Below are positions 1 through 5,650 of a DNA stretch of 7,393 nt, in pieces. The translations under genes were made by a program, and so were the position numbers. The DNA comes from a bacterium (GTDB lineage Bacteria > Babelota > Babeliae > Babelales > RVW-14), in the NCBI GenBank assembly GCA_023249895.1, contig JAHFBS010000043.1, forward strand, positions 1-7,393. Direction: 5' to 3'. Under the pieces are notes generated by a model. The model did no database searches, was not told where the DNA came from, and worked only from the letters and a program-made list of their open reading frames with translations. Position 1 is the first letter of the stretch, and the number at the start of each line of letters is the position of its first letter.

Positions 1-1119
1 GAGCATGACCGCATATTTAAAACAGCTTGGATGGAACTTAGTGTTTTTGATGTTTCTGAGTGTAAGATGCCTGATGAAATACAACAGCGACGCGCGCAGC
101 AAGATGCTTTAATAAAGTATATTTTCGATGCCTGTCTTGATGCTTTGTGGATAACGTTTAATCCGCATATGGTATACAGCCCTATCGGACGTTTAAAAAA
201 TAAAGAAGATTCATGGCTTGCTGCAATCGGAAGTTTTACCCAAAAACTGAATGACTATGCGACCACAAATAAATGTGTGCCGCCTAAAATATTTGTTGGT
301 TTTGAGATAACCAATAATCTTTATGAACCCAATATGCCTAAAAATTATCCGATCGATGTGTATGAAAATTACTACGCTGATTTGCCACTGCCAACAAGCA
401 AGCCTTTTTGGACCCAAGAGATTGTAACGCCTTTAGAGAAATTTGTTGAAGCGTGGAAGCGACCAGAGATTGGGCATGGTATCAATCTTGCAGGCGTTGT
501 ATTTGATCTTGAAATGTATTGTCGTAAGACGAGCAATCTATTCTTAAACACGATGACGATTGATGCTGAGACATTTAATACTTTTGCACAACAAAAAAAA
601 GGCGTAGTAAAAATAGATGCTGGTGTGCGTGATCGCGTTCTTGCGCTTATGGAACAGGGCGTGGCGCAACGATATTGGGGATTTCTTGAAAATCGTGCAC
701 GTTTGATAGGTAGTTACTTACGATCCAAATGTTCTGCATGCATTCCCCATTGCCAATTTATGTGTTATGTCCCCAATCTTCAGATTTCATGGTTTTACAA
801 GGGGTTGTATCAAGGGTTATCACAGACGCAATCTCCGCTGCATTTGCTTACCTTCAATAATGAATTTTTTGCACATGCACCATGGTTTAAAAAACATAAA
901 ATTAATGCGCACCACTCAACGGTGCTTATGTTGGCAAAAATAGCTTCTGAAGATGATTTTTCACGGGTGAGTATGTTAGGCGCCCATCATCATGGAATAT
1001 GGTTTAATCGTTTCTCGCGTTTTGTCGAACCAAAATCTTCTGGATGGGTATCAATTGAACAGCCTGGCATTGCTGAATCTTCGTATCCAGCATTCATGAA
1101 GTATCTTCATGCTCATTAA
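1..1119 (+). CDS. Uncharacterised protein, possible TIM-barrel glycosidase-like enzyme (5' end missing)
   Basis: The frame is open from the first base to the TAA at 1117-1119, so this is the 3' part of a longer gene. An ATG at 31 exists, but no Shine-Dalgarno precedes it and the frame continues upstream without a stop, so I treat the gene as truncated by the window edge. I do not recognise the family. Numbering from the ATG at 31, short beta-strand-like segments alternate with helical ones: a strand near 86-93 (KIFVGFE), one near 155-163 (GVVFDLEMY), one near 272-279 (LLTFNNEF) and a late one near 320-326 (HHHGIWF). This layout, with acidic residues at strand ends, resembles a (beta/alpha)8 barrel of the glycoside-hydrolase type; that is inference. 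Four cysteines cluster at 234, 237, 241 and 245. No membrane segment is visible in the part present. The gene ends 68 bp before trxB and shares no obvious pathway with it. Confidence 0.75.
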   Translation, partial: EHDRIFKTAWMELSVFDVSECKMPDEIQQRRAQQDALIKYIFDACLDALWITFNPHMVYSPIGRLKNKEDSWLAAIGSFTQKLNDYATTNKCVPPKIFVGFEITNNLYEPNMPKNYPIDVYENYYADLPLPTSKPFWTQEIVTPLEKFVEAWKRPEIGHGINLAGVVFDLEMYCRKTSNLFLNTMTIDAETFNTFAQQKKGVVKIDAGVRDRVLALMEQGVAQRYWGFLENRARLIGSYLRSKCSACIPHCQFMCYVPNLQISWFYKGLYQGLSQTQSPLHLLTFNNEFFAHAPWFKKHKINAHHSTVLMLAKIASEDDFSRVSMLGAHHHGIWFNRFSRFVEPKSSGWVSIEQPGIAESSYPAFMKYLHAH

Positions 1120-1122
1120 TTC

Positions 1123-1151
1123 TTTACGCAAAGTTCCTCTCTCTCTAAACT
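1123..1151 (+). promoter_or_regulatory. Candidate sigma70-type promoter for trxB
   Basis: TTTACG (1123-1128) and TAAACT (1146-1151) are 17 nt apart, and each matches its consensus at four of six positions. They lie in the only gap between the upstream gene and trxB and would give a leader of about 30 nt. The spacer includes a CT-rich stretch (1136-1146). The match is weak and the call rests on position as much as on sequence. Confidence 0.25.
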
Positions 1152-1177
1152 GTTAGCAAAAATTAGTTTTTGATCAT

Positions 1178-1182
1178 GAGGA
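1178..1182 (+). promoter_or_regulatory. Ribosome binding site that sets the trxB start
   Basis: GAGGA lies 5 nt before the ATG at 1188. In-frame upstream options are TTG at 1170 and ATG at 1176. The first has no purine-rich site before it, and the second would overlap this site, so 1188 is favoured. The resulting N-terminus (MHYQVVIIGSGPAG) also fits the family. Confidence 0.7.
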
Positions 1183-1187
1183 TACCT

Positions 1188-2108
1188 ATGCATTATCAGG
1201 TTGTTATTATTGGTTCAGGTCCTGCTGGGTTAACGGCGGGAATTTATATGGGGCGTGCAAAACTAAGTGCGCTTATTGTCGAAGGCCCTCTTCCCGGCGG
1301 ACAGCTTATGACGACGTCTGCGGTAGAAAACTGGCCCGGAGAAGTTTCGATACAAGGTCCTGATTTGATGATTAAAATGCGTCAACAGGCAGAAAAATGT
1401 GGCGCCTCTTTGCTGTCGCAATCGGTTACTCATATTGATGCTTCACAGCGTCCATTTGTTATTACGCTTGATGATGGTAAAAATGTTACTGCTGATGCAC
1501 TTATTGTTGCAACCGGTGCAACGGCCAGAAGATTGGGTTGCAAAGGGGAATCTGAATATTGGAGTAAAGGGGTCTCGACGTGCGCAACCTGTGATGCACC
1601 TTTTTATGCCGGCAAAGATGTTATTATTGTTGGCGGTGGCAATACTGCGGTAACAGAGGCTGAACATTTGTCACATGTTGCGAATAAAATCTATTTAGTG
1701 CACATGTTTGATCAGCCAACAGCAACCGATCCTATTAAAGATAAAGTTTTACAAAATCCCAAGATTCAACGCATTGCCAATTCTACCGTTGTTGAAGTCG
1801 GTGGCGATGGTCATCATGCAACACACGCCATCGTTGAAGATCAAAAAACACATCAACGTACGACCATAGAGGTCTATGGCGTTTTCTTAGCAATTGGTAC
1901 CACGCCAAATACTGATATTTTCCGTGGCCAACTTGATATTGATAAATATGGTTATTTAGTTGTGCGCAATCACACTACAACAAGTGTTGAAGGTATTTTT
2001 GCGGCTGGCGATGTTGCGGACTACCGTTATCGTCAGGCAATTACTTCATCTGGCGTTGGTTGTATGGCTGCCCTTGAAGCCCAGGCGTATATAGCAGGTA
2101 GAAAATGA
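1188..2108 (+). CDS. trxB: Thioredoxin reductase (low-Mr, FAD-dependent), atypical NADPH site
   Basis: This flavoenzyme passes electrons from a pyridine nucleotide through FAD and a Cys pair to thioredoxin in the cytoplasm. The 306-residue product has the usual bacterial length and layout: FAD-binding GSGPAG at 9-14, GGQLMTT at 37-43, the redox-active CATC at 132-135 followed by the conserved Asp136, a second dinucleotide fold with GGGNTA at 149-154, and the C-terminal FAD motif GIFAAGDV at 269-276 followed by YRQAITSSGVGCMAALEA. The oddity is at 172-179. Most bacterial enzymes, E. coli included, carry HRRDxFRA here, and its arginines bind the 2'-phosphate of NADPH. This protein has HMFDQPTA and lacks all three arginines, so NADPH preference is doubtful. 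A GAGGA site precedes the ATG at 1188. A hairpin with a T tract follows the stop and probably ends the transcript. Family assignment is secure; cofactor preference is inferred. Confidence 0.96.
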   Translation: MHYQVVIIGSGPAGLTAGIYMGRAKLSALIVEGPLPGGQLMTTSAVENWPGEVSIQGPDLMIKMRQQAEKCGASLLSQSVTHIDASQRPFVITLDDGKNVTADALIVATGATARRLGCKGESEYWSKGVSTCATCDAPFYAGKDVIIVGGGNTAVTEAEHLSHVANKIYLVHMFDQPTATDPIKDKVLQNPKIQRIANSTVVEVGGDGHHATHAIVEDQKTHQRTTIEVYGVFLAIGTTPNTDIFRGQLDIDKYGYLVVRNHTTTSVEGIFAAGDVADYRYRQAITSSGVGCMAALEAQAYIAGRK

Positions 2109-2111
2109 GCT

Positions 2112-2138
2112 TTACGGTAAAAGAGCCGTAACTTTTTT
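2112..2138 (+). terminator. Rho-independent terminator of trxB, inside the end of the convergent DHH gene
   Basis: TTACGG (2112-2117) and CCGTAA (2126-2131) form a perfect 6-bp stem with an 8-nt loop, followed by C and six T residues (2133-2138). The T tract is on the + strand only, so it would stop transcription from trxB and not from the opposite gene. It starts 3 nt after the trxB stop, and its first three bases are the complement of the TAA stop of the DHH gene. The stem is short, hence moderate confidence. Confidence 0.65.
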
Positions 2139-3077
2139 CACCGCCATATCAAAAGGTTCTGCAAGCGTAATTCCGGCGGCGTGCTTATGTCCGCCGCCGC
2201 CAAATTGTGCCGCGAGCGCATTAACATCCGTAATCTTTGAGCGGAACGATACTTTAACGGTGCCTTTATCGGTTTGATAGAAAGTGGCCGTTACATCAAT
2301 GCCACATATTTGGCCGATAAAGTTATTAAGTCCGACCAGCGATGAAAGTTGTGCATTGGCCGTTTTCATATCATTTTGTGTGATACAAACCCAGGCCGAT
2401 TTTTTGCTGGGTGAAAGTTTGACGGTTGCAAGAATTTTGCTCCACAATTCAATAATGTGAGGATTTTTAGAAGAAGTTAGTTCTTCTTTGAGTTCAAAAA
2501 GATTGGCGCCGCGTTGCATGAGGTTGAGTGCAATTTCAAGCGTGCGCTCTGTTGTTGAAGATGTCTGAAAAATCTGACTGTCATAAAGAATGCCGCATAA
2601 TAAATTTTCAGCGACATAACGGTCAATAAGTGTTGCATTCCACGCATGTATGATAGTAAAAAGGTCCTCGCAGGCGCTTGCAGCTTCTGGATTTACAAAA
2701 TTAAACAGTCCTTTGATGCTATTGCTGCGATGATGATCAATATTGATCATCGGAATTTTTACAAATTCTTGTGGATAATATGCGCGTTCAATACGTGCCG
2801 TATCAACAATAATAATAAGATCTGGAGTTTGGCGATGTTGAGCGATGAGTACGGTTGATGGTTGGCGTTGAAGAGGGAATTCTGGTTGATTGGGATAAAT
2901 AGTTTCAACCTTTTTGCCGGCGCGCTCCAAGATATATGCAAGCGCCGTGCATGCGGACATCCCATCGGCATCAGGATCATTGTGGCTTAGCAGGGTGACA
3001 TGCGATGCGTGCTGAATAAGAGCCCACGATTCTTTGATTTCTTTCATTGCATAAAGGGGAGAAATGTTCGTACTCAT
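2112..3077 (-). CDS. nrnA: DHH/DHHA1 phosphoesterase, NrnA-like (oligoribonuclease / pAp phosphatase)
   Basis: This is a Mn2+-type DHH-superfamily phosphoesterase of 321 residues, the usual NrnA size. NrnA proteins degrade short oligoribonucleotides (nanoRNA) and dephosphorylate pAp; applying that activity here is by family. Visible motifs are motif I SHNDPDADG (31-39, metal-binding Asp34, Asp36 and Asp38), motif II IIIVDTA (88-94, Asp92), the signature DHH at 114-116 within NIDHHRSN, motif IV GILYDSQ (162-168, Asp166), and the C-terminal DHHA1 glycine motif GGGGHKHAAG at 293-302. The two-domain layout without extra nuclease domains favours NrnA over RecJ. The chosen ATG is preceded on the - strand by AAGGAA four bases upstream; a later ATG (codon 11) has no such site. 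The gene is convergent with trxB and divergent from the kinase gene, so it is probably transcribed alone. Exact substrate remains uncertain (nanoRNA, pAp or cyclic-dinucleotide products such as pApA). Confidence 0.9.
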   Translation of the reverse strand: MSTNISPLYAMKEIKESWALIQHASHVTLLSHNDPDADGMSACTALAYILERAGKKVETIYPNQPEFPLQRQPSTVLIAQHRQTPDLIIIVDTARIERAYYPQEFVKIPMINIDHHRSNSIKGLFNFVNPEAASACEDLFTIIHAWNATLIDRYVAENLLCGILYDSQIFQTSSTTERTLEIALNLMQRGANLFELKEELTSSKNPHIIELWSKILATVKLSPSKKSAWVCITQNDMKTANAQLSSLVGLNNFIGQICGIDVTATFYQTDKGTVKVSFRSKITDVNALAAQFGGGGHKHAAGITLAEPFDMAVKKVTALLP

Positions 3078-3081
3078 ATGG

Positions 3082-3087
3082 TTCCTT
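3082..3087 (-). promoter_or_regulatory. Ribosome binding site of the DHH phosphoesterase gene
   Basis: Read on the - strand this is AAGGAA, separated by 4 nt from the ATG whose complement is at 3075-3077. It supports the first ATG over the in-frame ATG ten codons later. Confidence 0.6.
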
Positions 3088-3116
3088 AGGTATACTTACC
3101 TGGTTATGTTTGCATT

Positions 3117-3125
3117 ACTATAGCA
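3117..3125 (-). promoter_or_regulatory. Candidate extended -10 promoter for the DHH phosphoesterase gene
   Basis: On the - strand this reads TGCTATAGT: a TG-n extension followed by TATAGT, which matches the -10 consensus at five of six positions. No good -35 hexamer lies 16-18 nt upstream, as is often the case for extended -10 promoters. Transcription would begin near 3110 and give a leader of about 30 nt. The opposite strand of the same bases reads TACTAT and might serve the divergent kinase gene, more weakly. Confidence 0.35.
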
Positions 3126-3137
3126 AAATTGGTGTTC

Positions 3138-3145
3138 AAAGGCGG
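3138..3145 (+). promoter_or_regulatory. Ribosome binding site that sets the deoxynucleoside kinase start
   Basis: AAAGGCGG lies 3 nt before the ATG at 3149, with its AAGG core 6 nt away. The reading frame stays open back to an ATG at 3047, but that start would overlap the divergent gene and add 34 residues unlike anything in the family. The site supports 3149. Confidence 0.6.
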
Positions 3146-3148
3146 ATT

Positions 3149-3907
3149 ATGAAATCAACTTATCTCCCGCGTAAAAAACTTATCATTCTTGAGGGGAATA
3201 TGGGCGCCGGCAAGTCAACGATGCTGCGGCTGCTTAAAAATATTCCTCAGGTGAGTATTATTCCTGAGCCTACCGATAAATGGCAGCAGGTAGGGACATC
3301 GGGAAATTTACTTGATTTGTTCTACAAGGATACACACCGTTGGGCGTACACTTTTCAATCGTATGCTTTTTTGACACGCGTGCACGCAATTCTCCAGCAG
3401 CAACTTGAACAGAGTGATAAAGCTGTGCATATCCTTGAACGGTCTATTTATTGTGACCGCTTCTGTTTTGCCAGAAACTGTTATGATCTTGGTACGATGA
3501 GTGCAATTGAATGGAACGTGTATAGAGAATGGTTCTTGTGGATTTCAGAAAACTCTGTTCCTCGTCCCCAAGGATTTATCTACCTTCGCACCAGTCCTGA
3601 GGTTGCCTATCAGCGTATTACCAGGCGACATCGCTCAGAAGAAGCAGCCGTGCCGCTCTCATATGTTCAACGCCTTCATGAACGACATGAAGATTGGCTT
3701 ATCCATGCGGCAGAGCCATTAGAATCAATTAAGGATGTGCCGGTTTTGGTGCTTGATTGTGACCAAGATTTTGAGCATGATGCGGCACAAGCAGCACGAC
3801 ATCTTGCAGCAATTACCTCATTTATCGACAATTTGGACAAAAAACTGGATATCCCCGTTGGCATCGGAACACAAACAGGTCCGATAAATAGGGATTTGGC
3901 CAGCTAA
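3149..3907 (+). CDS. Deoxynucleoside kinase (dCK/dGK/dNK family)
   Basis: The enzyme transfers phosphate from a nucleoside triphosphate to the 5'-hydroxyl of a deoxynucleoside, the first salvage step towards dNTPs. The 252-residue product shows the P-loop GNMGAGKST (16-24), the substrate-site PEPTDKW (39-45, catalytic Glu40), RWAYTFQSYAFLTR (64-77), ERSIYCDRF (97-105, with Arg98 and Asp103) and the LID region RITRRHRSEE (156-165), followed by VPLSYVQRLHERHEDWL (168-184). Ala73, Arg77 and Asp103 align with human dCK Ala100, Arg104 and Asp133, the residues that set specificity for deoxycytidine and purines; TK2 and insect dNK have Val, Met and Ala there. The LID and following helix, by contrast, look strikingly like insect dNK. 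A C-terminal tail of about 25 residues after 228 has no family equivalent I recognise. Substrate is inferred. The gene is followed by a 99-bp gap before the ATP synthase genes. Confidence 0.92.
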   Translation: MKSTYLPRKKLIILEGNMGAGKSTMLRLLKNIPQVSIIPEPTDKWQQVGTSGNLLDLFYKDTHRWAYTFQSYAFLTRVHAILQQQLEQSDKAVHILERSIYCDRFCFARNCYDLGTMSAIEWNVYREWFLWISENSVPRPQGFIYLRTSPEVAYQRITRRHRSEEAAVPLSYVQRLHERHEDWLIHAAEPLESIKDVPVLVLDCDQDFEHDAAQAARHLAAITSFIDNLDKKLDIPVGIGTQTGPINRDLAS

Positions 3908-3918
3908 TTTAACAAGGG

Positions 3919-3935
3919 TATTCCTTTCCGGAATA
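3919..3935. repeat. Short inverted repeat upstream of the ATP synthase genes
   Basis: TATTCC (3919-3924) and GGAATA (3930-3935) form a perfect 6-bp inverted repeat around a 5-nt loop. It is followed by A residues and not T residues, so it does not look like an intrinsic terminator for the kinase transcript on the + strand. It coincides with where the -35 region of a promoter using TATACT at 3943-3948 would lie, so an operator role is possible but unproven. Confidence 0.3.
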
Positions 3936-3942
3936 AAAAACT

Positions 3943-3948
3943 TATACT
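3943..3948 (+). promoter_or_regulatory. Candidate -10 element for the ATP synthase operon
   Basis: TATACT matches the -10 consensus at five of six positions and lies in the 99-bp gap before atpE. No convincing -35 hexamer is found 16-18 nt upstream, where the inverted repeat at 3919-3935 lies instead. Transcription would begin near 3955, leaving a leader of about 50 nt. Read-through from the kinase gene is also possible, because no terminator separates them. Confidence 0.35.
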
Positions 3949-4006
3949 GAAAACAATGAATATGCCCGATTGAAACATAAGGCGCTGTTAAATTCAGGGA
4001 GATTTC

Positions 4007-4246
4007 ATGGCAGACGTTGAGTTAGCAAAAGTTGCCGCATACATTGCCGCTGGTGCCTGCATGGGTATTGGGACTATCGGTCCGGCATTGGGATTGGGAT
4101 TCATAGGCGGTAAGGCTTGTGAAAGTATCGGAAAAAAACCGGAATGTGCGGGCGCAATTTTTAGAACCATGATGTTGGCTCTTGCGCTTGTTGAAGCAAC
4201 TGCTATTTACGCACTTCTTATCTCATTACTTTTACTTAACCGGTGA
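4007..4246 (+). CDS. atpE: ATP synthase F0 subunit c (proteolipid)
   Basis: Subunit c forms the membrane rotor ring that carries ions across the membrane and drives rotation. The 79-residue product is a typical helical hairpin: helix 1 at about 8-35 with a glycine-rich face (G20, G22, G25, G29, G31), a polar loop at about 41-46 and helix 2 at about 50-77. The ion-binding carboxylate is Glu63, in LVEATAIY. Compared with Na+-binding rings such as that of Ilyobacter, the helix-1 Gln is Leu30 and the Ser after the Glu is Ala64, so proton coupling is predicted. The loop reads GKKPE in place of the usual RQP motif. GGAG (3998-4001) lies 5 nt before the ATG. It is the first gene of the cluster; subunit a (atpB), which normally precedes it, is not there. 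The next gene starts 3 nt after the stop. Confidence 0.97.
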   Translation: MADVELAKVAAYIAAGACMGIGTIGPALGLGFIGGKACESIGKKPECAGAIFRTMMLALALVEATAIYALLISLLLLNR

Positions 4247-4249
4247 GCG

Positions 4250-4606
4250 ATGGCCGTCAATGTGACGTTCATCATCCAAGTCGCAAATTTTTGGGTGAGT
4301 TATTATATGATGCACAAGCTCATTTTCTCACCCATTATGCATGTTTTGCAACGTAAAGAATCCGCCAAAAAGCTTCTTCTAGAAAGCCTTAAAGACCGAG
4401 AACATTCATTACATATTCTTCAGGATGAAAAACAGAAGAACTCAAGCGATTTCAAGACATATCTTACCACGCGTTATGTTATAGCTCCGCTTAGTCTTGA
4501 AGATATTCCTTCTATAACCGTGCAAGCTCAGGACCATCAGGCTCTTGAGGCAATGACGGCCAAGATGTGTAACATTATTGTTACTAAGGCTTCAAATGCA
4601 TACTGA
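4250..4606 (+). CDS. Short membrane-anchored ATP synthase b/b'-like stalk subunit
   Basis: The product has 118 residues, against about 155-165 for a normal b subunit. An N-terminal hydrophobic helix (about 5-23) is followed by HKLIFSPIMHVLQRKESAKKLL (22-43), which resembles the b-subunit junction (a lysine-rich, Pro-containing turn leading into a charged helix). The charged helix runs only to about residue 68. The remaining 50 residues (SLEDIPSITVQAQDHQALEA and onward) do not look like a long coiled coil. By position between c and a second b-like gene it matches b' in the c-b'-b-delta-alpha order known from cyanobacteria and alphaproteobacteria. GGTGAG overlaps the atpE stop and probably couples translation. 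The last 11 nt overlap the next gene. The assignment rests on topology, the junction motif and context; similarity is low. Confidence 0.65.
   Translation: MAVNVTFIIQVANFWVSYYMMHKLIFSPIMHVLQRKESAKKLLLESLKDREHSLHILQDEKQKNSSDFKTYLTTRYVIAPLSLEDIPSITVQAQDHQALEAMTAKMCNIIVTKASNAY
4585..4589 (+). promoter_or_regulatory. Ribosome binding site of the second b-like gene, inside the preceding gene
   Basis: TAAGG lies 6 nt before the ATG at 4596 and within the 3' end of the upstream gene. It favours 4596 over the in-frame TTG at 4578. The resulting 11-nt overlap is typical of translational coupling. Confidence 0.55.
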
Positions 4607-5090
4607 CGTTGGAGTTCTAGAAATTCTTTTTCGCCTTTCGATTTTTTCATTATTAGCCTATAACCTTTATAGCCTCATCAAAAAATATCTTTTACCGATG
4701 CTTGCCGATTCAGTCGCTCATGAAAGAAAAGAGCAAGCTGAGCTTTTAAGCAAAGACAAGCTTCTTATTGCTACCCAGAATCGCGTCAAGGGGCAGATTT
4801 ACAATCAAAAACAGATGTTTACCTTGCTTGAACGCAATGTTCAGGTATGGCATGATGTTCAGCTTGAAGAGCAAACGCGCTATGAGCAAGAGTACGAAAC
4901 GATTGTTGAGCATATTGCTGCAAAACGTAAGATACAAAATCACAATATTGCACGAGCTCATACGCTCCAAGAAACTTTTCCACCTGCGCTTGCTATGGCC
5001 ACGCAAGAGCTCGAAAATCGTTATGCTCATGAAGCAGGCAAAGAGCTTTTAGCTAAAATTGTTGGTCGGATCGAGATTAAAGGTTCTTAA
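4596..5090 (+). CDS. ATP synthase F0 subunit b-like peripheral stalk protein
   Basis: The 164-residue product has the length and topology of subunit b, which tethers the alpha/beta head to the membrane. A hydrophobic N-terminal helix (about 8-28) leads into IKKYLLPML (28-36), where the Pro matches the usual kink. From about 40 to 125 follows a long charged helix rich in Glu, Gln, Lys and Arg, as expected for a stalk coiled coil. The C-terminal HEAGKELLAKIVGRIE (145-160) fits the segment that meets delta. Sequence identity to well-known b subunits is low, so the call rests on topology and on lying between c/b'-like and delta. It overlaps the preceding gene by 11 nt and ends 2 nt before atpH, so tight coupling is expected. 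Which of the two b-like proteins is b and which is b' cannot be fixed from sequence alone; order suggests this one is b. Confidence 0.7.
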   Translation: MHTDVGVLEILFRLSIFSLLAYNLYSLIKKYLLPMLADSVAHERKEQAELLSKDKLLIATQNRVKGQIYNQKQMFTLLERNVQVWHDVQLEEQTRYEQEYETIVEHIAAKRKIQNHNIARAHTLQETFPPALAMATQELENRYAHEAGKELLAKIVGRIEIKGS

Positions 5091-5092
5091 GT

Positions 5093-5650
5093 ATGGTTAT
5101 TGTCGATGAAATGATGGCTCGTAAGTATGCTGTCGCCTTCTGCAATGTATATGGTGACCAGCTTACCGAAGATTTTATACATCATCTGCGAGCTTTCGCA
5201 TCAGTTATTGCATTGCGACGTGGCATATTGGTGTATTTGATGCTTAAGACGCTTTCGCATGATCAAAAAGAAGCGATGATCCATCGACTGATGCAACACT
5301 ATTCGCTCAGCCTTCCCTTTCGGAATCTTGTAGTGATGTTGTATCGTCATCGTCGATTGGCTCTTTTGAGTCTTATCATTCGTAAGATTACTAAAATTTA
5401 TTGGAAGCGACGTTCTGTTGAGCTTGTTTCGGTTGCAACGTCACATTCCTTACAGGATGAGCAAAAACAACGTGTTGTTGAATTTATTCAACAATGTGCA
5501 CATGCCAAGGCAATTAAAGCAGATTTTTCTGTATTGCCTGATCTGATAAGTGGAATAAGAATTAAAGGTGATGCGTGGATATGGGAACGATCAATCCGTG
5601 CCGTACTACGCGATGTTAAGCGTGATATGCTTCAACGGGTGGGACTATGA
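5093..5650 (+). CDS. atpH: ATP synthase F1 subunit delta
   Basis: Delta (OSCP in mitochondria) caps the alpha/beta head and links it to the b stalk. The 185-residue product has the family length and both signature ends. The N-terminal helical domain begins MARKYAVAFCNVY (8-20), the counterpart of the ARxYAxAL motif. The C-terminal domain has the strand VELVSVATSHSL (109-120) and ends with DLISGIRIKGDAWIWERSIRAVL (150-172), matching the L-x-G-G-x-x-I-x-x-G-D-x-x-x-D-x-S consensus. Two positions depart from it: Ser replaces the first Gly of the pair, and Trp-Glu-Arg stands where Asp-x-S is usual. The middle (80-108) is unusually rich in Arg and Lys. AAAGG (5079-5083) lies 9 nt before the ATG; ATGs at 5111 and 5114 lack a site. 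The stop overlaps the atpA start. Confidence 0.9.
   Translation: MVIVDEMMARKYAVAFCNVYGDQLTEDFIHHLRAFASVIALRRGILVYLMLKTLSHDQKEAMIHRLMQHYSLSLPFRNLVVMLYRHRRLALLSLIIRKITKIYWKRRSVELVSVATSHSLQDEQKQRVVEFIQQCAHAKAIKADFSVLPDLISGIRIKGDAWIWERSIRAVLRDVKRDMLQRVGL

Noticed and set aside
593..600. Run of eight A residues as a programmed frameshift site
   Set aside because: The run encodes Gln-Lys-Lys in frame. A -1 shift meets a stop after about ten codons, no stimulatory structure is evident, and the frame continues normally to the end of the gene.
1136..1146. CT-rich tract before trxB as a microsatellite or regulatory repeat
   Set aside because: It is only about ten bases long with an imperfect repeat and no partner sequence, so it is not distinguishable from chance.
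1147..1169. AAACT/AGTTT pairing as a terminator of the first gene
   Set aside because: The stem is 5 bp, mostly A-T, with a 13-nt loop, and runs straight into the trxB ribosome site; too weak to call.
1170..1187. TTG start at 1170 or ATG at 1176 for trxB
   Set aside because: The GAGGA site at 1178-1182 is correctly spaced only for the ATG at 1188, and the family normally has just a few residues before the FAD-binding strand.
1443..1667. Open frame on the - strand inside trxB
   Set aside because: It lies wholly inside a gene with intact family motifs and encodes nothing recognisable. Similar frames opposite or within the kinase, atpF-like and atpA genes were dropped for the same reason.
3047..3148. 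Extended N-terminus of the deoxynucleoside kinase from the ATG at 3047
   Set aside because: It overlaps the start of the divergent DHH gene, adds 34 residues unlike the family and has no good ribosome site; the ATG at 3149 has AAAGGCGG before it and gives the expected short lead to the P-loop.
4768..5052. 94-codon + strand frame inside the second b-like gene
   Set aside because: It is a shifted reading of the b-like gene, has no ribosome site and encodes no recognisable domain, while the main frame is tightly coupled to its neighbours.
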